DNA of 64,000 nt from Carex sylvatica (taxonomy: Eukaryota; Streptophyta; Magnoliopsida; Poales; Cyperaceae). Below are positions 59,100 to 64,000 of the stretch, piece by piece. The DNA lies in the NCBI GenBank assembly GCA_964058845.1, contig CAXKVR010000105.1, positions 248,001 to 312,000 on the forward strand, written 5' to 3'. The notes under the pieces are model-generated. The model saw only the letters and a list, made by a program, of their open reading frames with translations, made no database searches and was not told where the DNA came from. Numbering within the stretch: the first letter of the stretch is position 1; each line of letters opens with the position of its first letter. Both the position numbers and the translations under genes were made by a program.

Positions 59100-60449
59100 T
59101 GCCTTAAAATTTATTACAGGAATTTTTATTTTGATAACAGGTCAATCTTTTTTTCGGTATACATTTTGGTCAAGATGACTTAATTAATCAGATCATCTAA
59201 CTCCAAACCTTTCTGTTTTATGAGGTTCACAACTGAATCATGTAATTAATAAAAAAAAACATATTATGATACAACCCATCCTTTAAGTTCTTGTTAATGA
59301 CCTTTTTGGAACAGCGTACGCACTTGTAGTTTTAATACAAAAATTCTAATGTGAACTTTTTGGTTGTTCCTTGTAATATTTGTCTGCTAATGCATAAAGC
59401 AGCTTTAATCTCTTATGGTTTTGTTACAAACATTAAAAATCTACTAACAAACAGTTTTATGGTTTTGTAGATCAACCTGAAAACAAACGAGTACATTACA
59501 TCTGTAAAAGGTTACGTTGGCAACATGGAAGACTTATTTATCGTAAAGTCACTGGTACTGGAAACAAATTTGGCCGTTTATGGACCATACGGAATGGAAG
59601 AAGGGATTCCTTTCGAACTCCCTGCTTTGGGCGGTAAAATCATCGGATTTTATGGACGCTGTGGAGATTTGCTCGACTCCATTGGAGTTTATGTCCAGGT
59701 ACAGTTATTTTGGTTTTTTGATAAACTTTGTACCCTGAAACTTTTCTATTTGTATTTCTGTTAATTATAAATTGTGTTTGATAAATTGACATGTAAGTTT
59801 GGTTTATACTAATTCAATAACTTATAATTTTGCATTGCTTAAGGGTGTCACAAAAAAGCTGGGGCCTTGCGGTGGCAATGGTGGTACAGCAAATGATATG
59901 GACCTTACGGGCATTACTCGCATTTCTGAAGTCATTATTCGCCATGGCGAAACTATCGATGCTTTTGCTGTATGTTACGTCCGTAATGGCACCTCCGAAT
60001 GCACTTTACTCTGGGGCGGAAATACTGGACAACTGACTAAGGTACCAGATAAAATTCATGCGCCAATGTCAACTTCCTCTGGGGCGTTTATACAATATTC
60101 AGATTTTTTGTTTCTATTCTTTTGAAAATTGCAATTATATAGAAAAGAGCCAAGAAACTGTTATGTGGATGCATAAATTTTTTCTTTATGGTTTAATTTG
60201 TAGATCATTCTCAAATCAAACGAGTACATTACGTCGGTGAGAGGTTCCGTTGGCTACTACGATGACAATAGATTATTTATCGTGAGGTCACTAGAACTGA
60301 GAACCAATTTGGCTGTTTACGGTCCGTATGGCACAAAAGAAGGGACTCCTTTTGAACTCTCTGCTCTTGACGGTCAAATCATCGGCTTCCATGGACACTC
60401 CGGGGCGTTCCTTGACGCCATTGGAGTATATGTCCAGGTACCTCTATGA
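58143..60449 (+). CDS. Two-domain mannose-type jacalin-related lectin, copy 2
   Basis: Exons 58143-58145, 58325-58537, 59471-59698, 59844-60041 and 60204-60449. The predicted 295-residue protein is identical to copy 1, and introns and flanks also match without visible difference. The (TA)n tract in intron 1 has the same length in both copies. Expression of the two genes could not be told apart by sequence. Either the duplication or homogenisation is very recent or the assembly has doubled one locus. Confidence 0.88.
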
Positions 60450-63400
60450 TTTCTCACAAACTACTACAAATTTTTGACTTGTTGATTTCTTTATGCAATT
60501 TACCCTCTTCATATTATAATTTGTTTTCAATTGTTTATAAGAAACAACATGTGTTATAGTTAAGTCGAATAAAATCCAATAGCAATCTATTCTATTAACC
60601 TAGCTTACAACTGACCCACTTGTGGTGATCAATCTAGGTGGGAGATGCAATTACCAGTATACCACATGTTATAACGACTGAATGAAATGACTGTACAGTA
60701 TCTTCTGGAGTGTGATTTGTGGGATAACTAAATTGAATTTGATCTCAATTGTTTGTGTGTTTTCTTGGAGGGAATCAAAATTAGGAATAAACCAATCCTA
60801 TATTTTTGCTTTCTTCATTCATTTTAATTCTTTCGTTATTGTGCATGTTTTCCATACAAGTAATCAAGTATATATGAAGGCTTCTTCCTCATAGAAGGGG
60901 TTCACAGTATTGTATGCTTGGAGTTTGGTTGATCATTTGACATTGTAATAATGGTTGTGGTTTTTCTAGAAGGGAATCAAATTTGTAATAATGGTTGTGG
61001 ATTTTCTAGAAGACAATAATTCTTTCGTTATTGTGGGTCTACTGTACTGTTACAACAGGAGTCAGGTTGATCAAAATACATCTTTCAATATCACAACAAC
61101 AAAATTTTACTGCACGAATATCACAATTTTTGCAAACTCAAAGTGCACATCATTTAATCAAACAACAAAACATGAGCACTTATATTTCAAATCCTTTAGA
61201 TGAGAACCATACAATAACAAACATGCATTCAATTCTCAAACTTTTTAATGTCATGCACCATTGGCGTGGGACCAAATATTTCTAATAACAATGCAACTAA
61301 TTTCAGAAAATAAACGCATTAAATATTATTTGCTCTCATAAAAATAAGACAATTGTTTCTTTTTTTTTCTTGTATATTTTGAAACTTAAAACATAAGGTG
61401 TCCATTTTTCAGGGAAGAGCTCTTTGAATTTCTAATGACAAATTTACCCTTTACTTATTAAGTTGATGTGTTAGATTCTAAATTCATCTAAATAATCAAA
61501 TCTTCCGAGATTTATACTTTAGCAAATTCAATTGTTCTTGTTAAATTTAACGTAATGATATTTTTGAATTGAACCTGAAAATGAACGACAGTGTATATAT
61601 TTAACCGTTGTCAGCAAAACTATTACCTATAAAGTAATATAAAAGTCCTAAATATTCTTAATGAATGCACAAATGTAACAATAACATACTTAAAATAAAA
61701 CTAAAGTTGAAAACCGTTCAATTTAAGAATCTACAAGCATATATAGGCCAATTCAGTAATTCCCTTTTATATATAAAAGTGGGAGTGTATGGATTTCAAA
61801 TTAAATCGTCAATTTAATATAACTTCTATATTTTTATTATTTAATTTTAAACAATCTCCAGAATACAGTAATCATCCGATGACATAATTAAATAAATCAT
61901 TCAACAAAAAATTATTATACAGAAGGAAGTTTCTTAAATAATTTGGTGAACATATTGTTCATTAATTTATTCAGTATAAAACATACTCATGAGTCTTGAG
62001 TGGTGCGCAGACATTATCTATATTCTGGCTAATTTTGGAACTCTACCAATGTGCTACCAATTTTGAATTTTTTATTTTAAACACTAACTAAAAAACTTTA
62101 TCTCTATGTTATTCGATTTTCTTTTTTGTAAAACTTCCTTCCAAATTTCAAAAATTTAGACAATGTGCCAACTTTTTTGTGTAAGCTTGTCTTTTTCAAC
62201 AACCACAACAACAAGAAGGTAGGCACTTTTTGCTGGGGTAAAAAGTGACTTTTCGCAACGGAATACTGTAATAAACATGCTTTTTATATTAGTGACGGTA
62301 CTTTTTGTGACGGAGTACCGTTATAAATGTATTTTTTTTCTCGCGAAAAGTGCCTACCTTGTTTAACTTTTATGTTATTTGTTAATTAATTGTTTTTTAT
62401 GCTCACTTTTGTTTAGTCTCAATTTTTTGATAATTTTGTTTCGTCTCAATTTGTTTGCACTATTTAATTAAAATCTTTAACCGCACGGCCTAATAGTAAG
62501 TAAATTTTAAAATAAAAAAATTCTATGGAATTGAATTAAGTTCTCATTAAGGAGAACAGTTTAATATTTTGAATTTGGCATTAAAAGTGATTTGATTATT
62601 AAGTATTAACCATCCCATGAAATAAAATTATTATGATTCGATATTACTACATTGGCGATAGAACAGATTTTATTTTATTTTTACATAATAAACAAAATAT
62701 TTTATGTTTGATTGTTATTATTTTTACTGAAAAGAAACCCATCGACGTTCTGATTTATAGACTGTAGAAGCAATATTTTTTCTGTAAAGTGTAAAGGCAG
62801 AATTTTAGTAAATGAGTTTCAAATGTTAATAATTCTAGGCCATCCAAATGTAGTACTTTTCTATCAATCTAAAATAATGTAAAACAATTAAAAAAAAATG
62901 TAAAATTTGATTTCCAAGTACTACTTCATATGGAGATTAGATTTGAAGACTTCGAATCGAGTGTTTGAACTTTGCAAATAAATTTATAAATTCATAGCAC
63001 GAGCTCGATTCATAATATGCATATCTTTAGAAATCTGCTAACATTACTCGGACACCAATCTCTAAATTATCCCCCGATTCACAAGATTGTATAAATTTCA
63101 ATATTAAATTATGTAAACCAGTGCAACGTAGTCTGTAAATATAACTTTTCATTACTGTGTGGTCCCCAATAAATTTCTAGTGTAACCTCTAGTTTAACAA
63201 CTTGAACTGTTTTGACCAGGACCACTTGTAGACCTCCGACCAGGACCATTGGGACCGCATCTAAAATATCTCTAATAATTTTTTGAAACTAGTAATTCAC
63301 AGGCCAAAATTCTATAAACAGATACAGGTAAAAAGAATTTCAATTTTTTTTAACCTGCATCTAGATGTTACTTTCAATTATTTTGAATTTCATAAATCTT

Positions 63401-63589
63401 ATAACATAACTCTGTAGACAGTATATTTACTATAAACCGATAAAAAGATTTCAATTTTTTTAAATTTTATTTCTTTTAATTAAATTTGCATCTAGATGCT
63501 ACTTCCAATTGTTTTAAATTATGTAAATCTTATCATATAACTCGGTAAACATGTTTGTTGAATACTATAAACTAGTAAAAAAAATTCAA

Positions 63590-64000
63590 ACTAAACCAAA
63601 AACTTATAAATTTAATATACAAATGCATTACTCATGAAATAGATCAGTTTCAACATTTTAAATTTATTATTTAAAGTAACTTTGATAGGATCTGGAGTTA
63701 AAACTCACCAGGTTCTATATAATAGCACTTGGTGAGCTTAATAGCACCCTAGTTCTATTCAATATTTTGTTATCCAAAAGCGAATGAAGGAATTGATCGG
63801 CAGAGCCTTCTTTTGTTTTATCTGTGAATTTCGAGCGCAACACCGTCGACAATCAACAATTAAACAATTTTGTACGGTACAAATGGGAGATAATAGATAA
63901 TGGTGGTACTCCTGAGCCTAATACTGTCATGAGCATGATAACAGAGTTTGGCAACAATATTCATATTATATCCGCATTATATATTCTATTAATTGCAGTA
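63590..64000. repeat. Start of tandem unit U3 (cut by window end)
   Basis: The last roughly 410 bp repeat 48219-48629 at the same 15371-bp offset with no difference seen. They resemble the start of U1 (32104 onward) only imperfectly. U3 is therefore a close copy of U2 at its left edge. Confidence 0.85.

Larger units (their letters stand above)
48219..63589. repeat. Tandem unit U2 (about 15.4 kb)
   Basis: This is the second copy of the unit, with the same order: inverted-arm sequence, CACTA remnant, orphan exon, minus LINE, plus LINE, lectin gene, MITE tail. It lacks the SINE and the MITE present in the left part of U1. Its right part matches U1 without visible difference, including equal (TA)n lengths. 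Confidence 0.88.

Noticed and set aside
32104..64000. LTR retrotransposon explanation for the 15-kb direct repeats
   Set aside because: No primer-binding site, polypurine tract, gag-pol or TG...CA ends; the repeated units contain a spliced host gene with introns.

Overview
The window is nuclear DNA of a flowering plant. The evidence is GT-AG introns, AT-rich non-coding DNA packed with short inverted-repeat transposons, and plant gene families (secreted polyamine oxidase, jacalin-related lectin, class II O-methyltransferase, F-box/LRR). The polyamine oxidase reads most like the grass enzymes and the lectin like the mannose-binding type of monocots. A monocot such as pineapple is my best guess, but this is inference only.

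Layout. 1-7.2 kb: non-coding DNA with a 779-bp hAT-type element (983-1761) and several MITEs; a weak candidate transcription unit may start near 5.3 kb. 7.27-8.61 kb (minus): decayed O-methyltransferase pseudogene. 10.7-12.4 kb: a foldback MITE and a second pentamer-rich hAT element (11696-12413). 12.96-15.04 kb: a Pack-MULE carrying two intact exons of a mitochondrial At2g27730-like gene on opposite strands. 15.07-21.29 kb (minus): a complete nine-exon polyamine oxidase gene encoding 494 aa, whose stop codon lies 25 bp from the Pack-MULE end. 22.9-28.5 kb: an orphan exon and many transposon fragments. 28.77-29.42 kb: F-box/LRR pseudogene cut off abruptly at 29420.

From 29.4 kb to the end the window is segmentally duplicated DNA. 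A long inverted duplication (arms 29421-31770 and 31918-34765) abuts a tandem array of 15-16-kb direct units: U1 about 32104-48218, U2 about 48219-63589, and the start of U3 at about 63590. U1 and U2 each carry one complete two-domain jacalin-related lectin gene (42772-45078 and 58143-60449) with identical predicted proteins. They also carry LINE, CACTA and SINE remnants and an orphan exon. The left parts of U1 and U2 have diverged. From about 40898 / 56269 onward they show no difference that I could find, and the identity runs across the U2/U3 boundary. That mosaic is what one unequal crossover between tandem units would leave, and it predicts a third unit just beyond the window.

A second theme is a set of 30-100-bp poly(A)-ended insertions flanked by 9-16-bp target duplications, which look like severely 5'-truncated retroposons. 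Only the polyamine oxidase and the two lectin genes look functional. There is no shared pathway between them, although apoplastic polyamine oxidase and jacalin-related lectins are both commonly linked to plant stress and defence.
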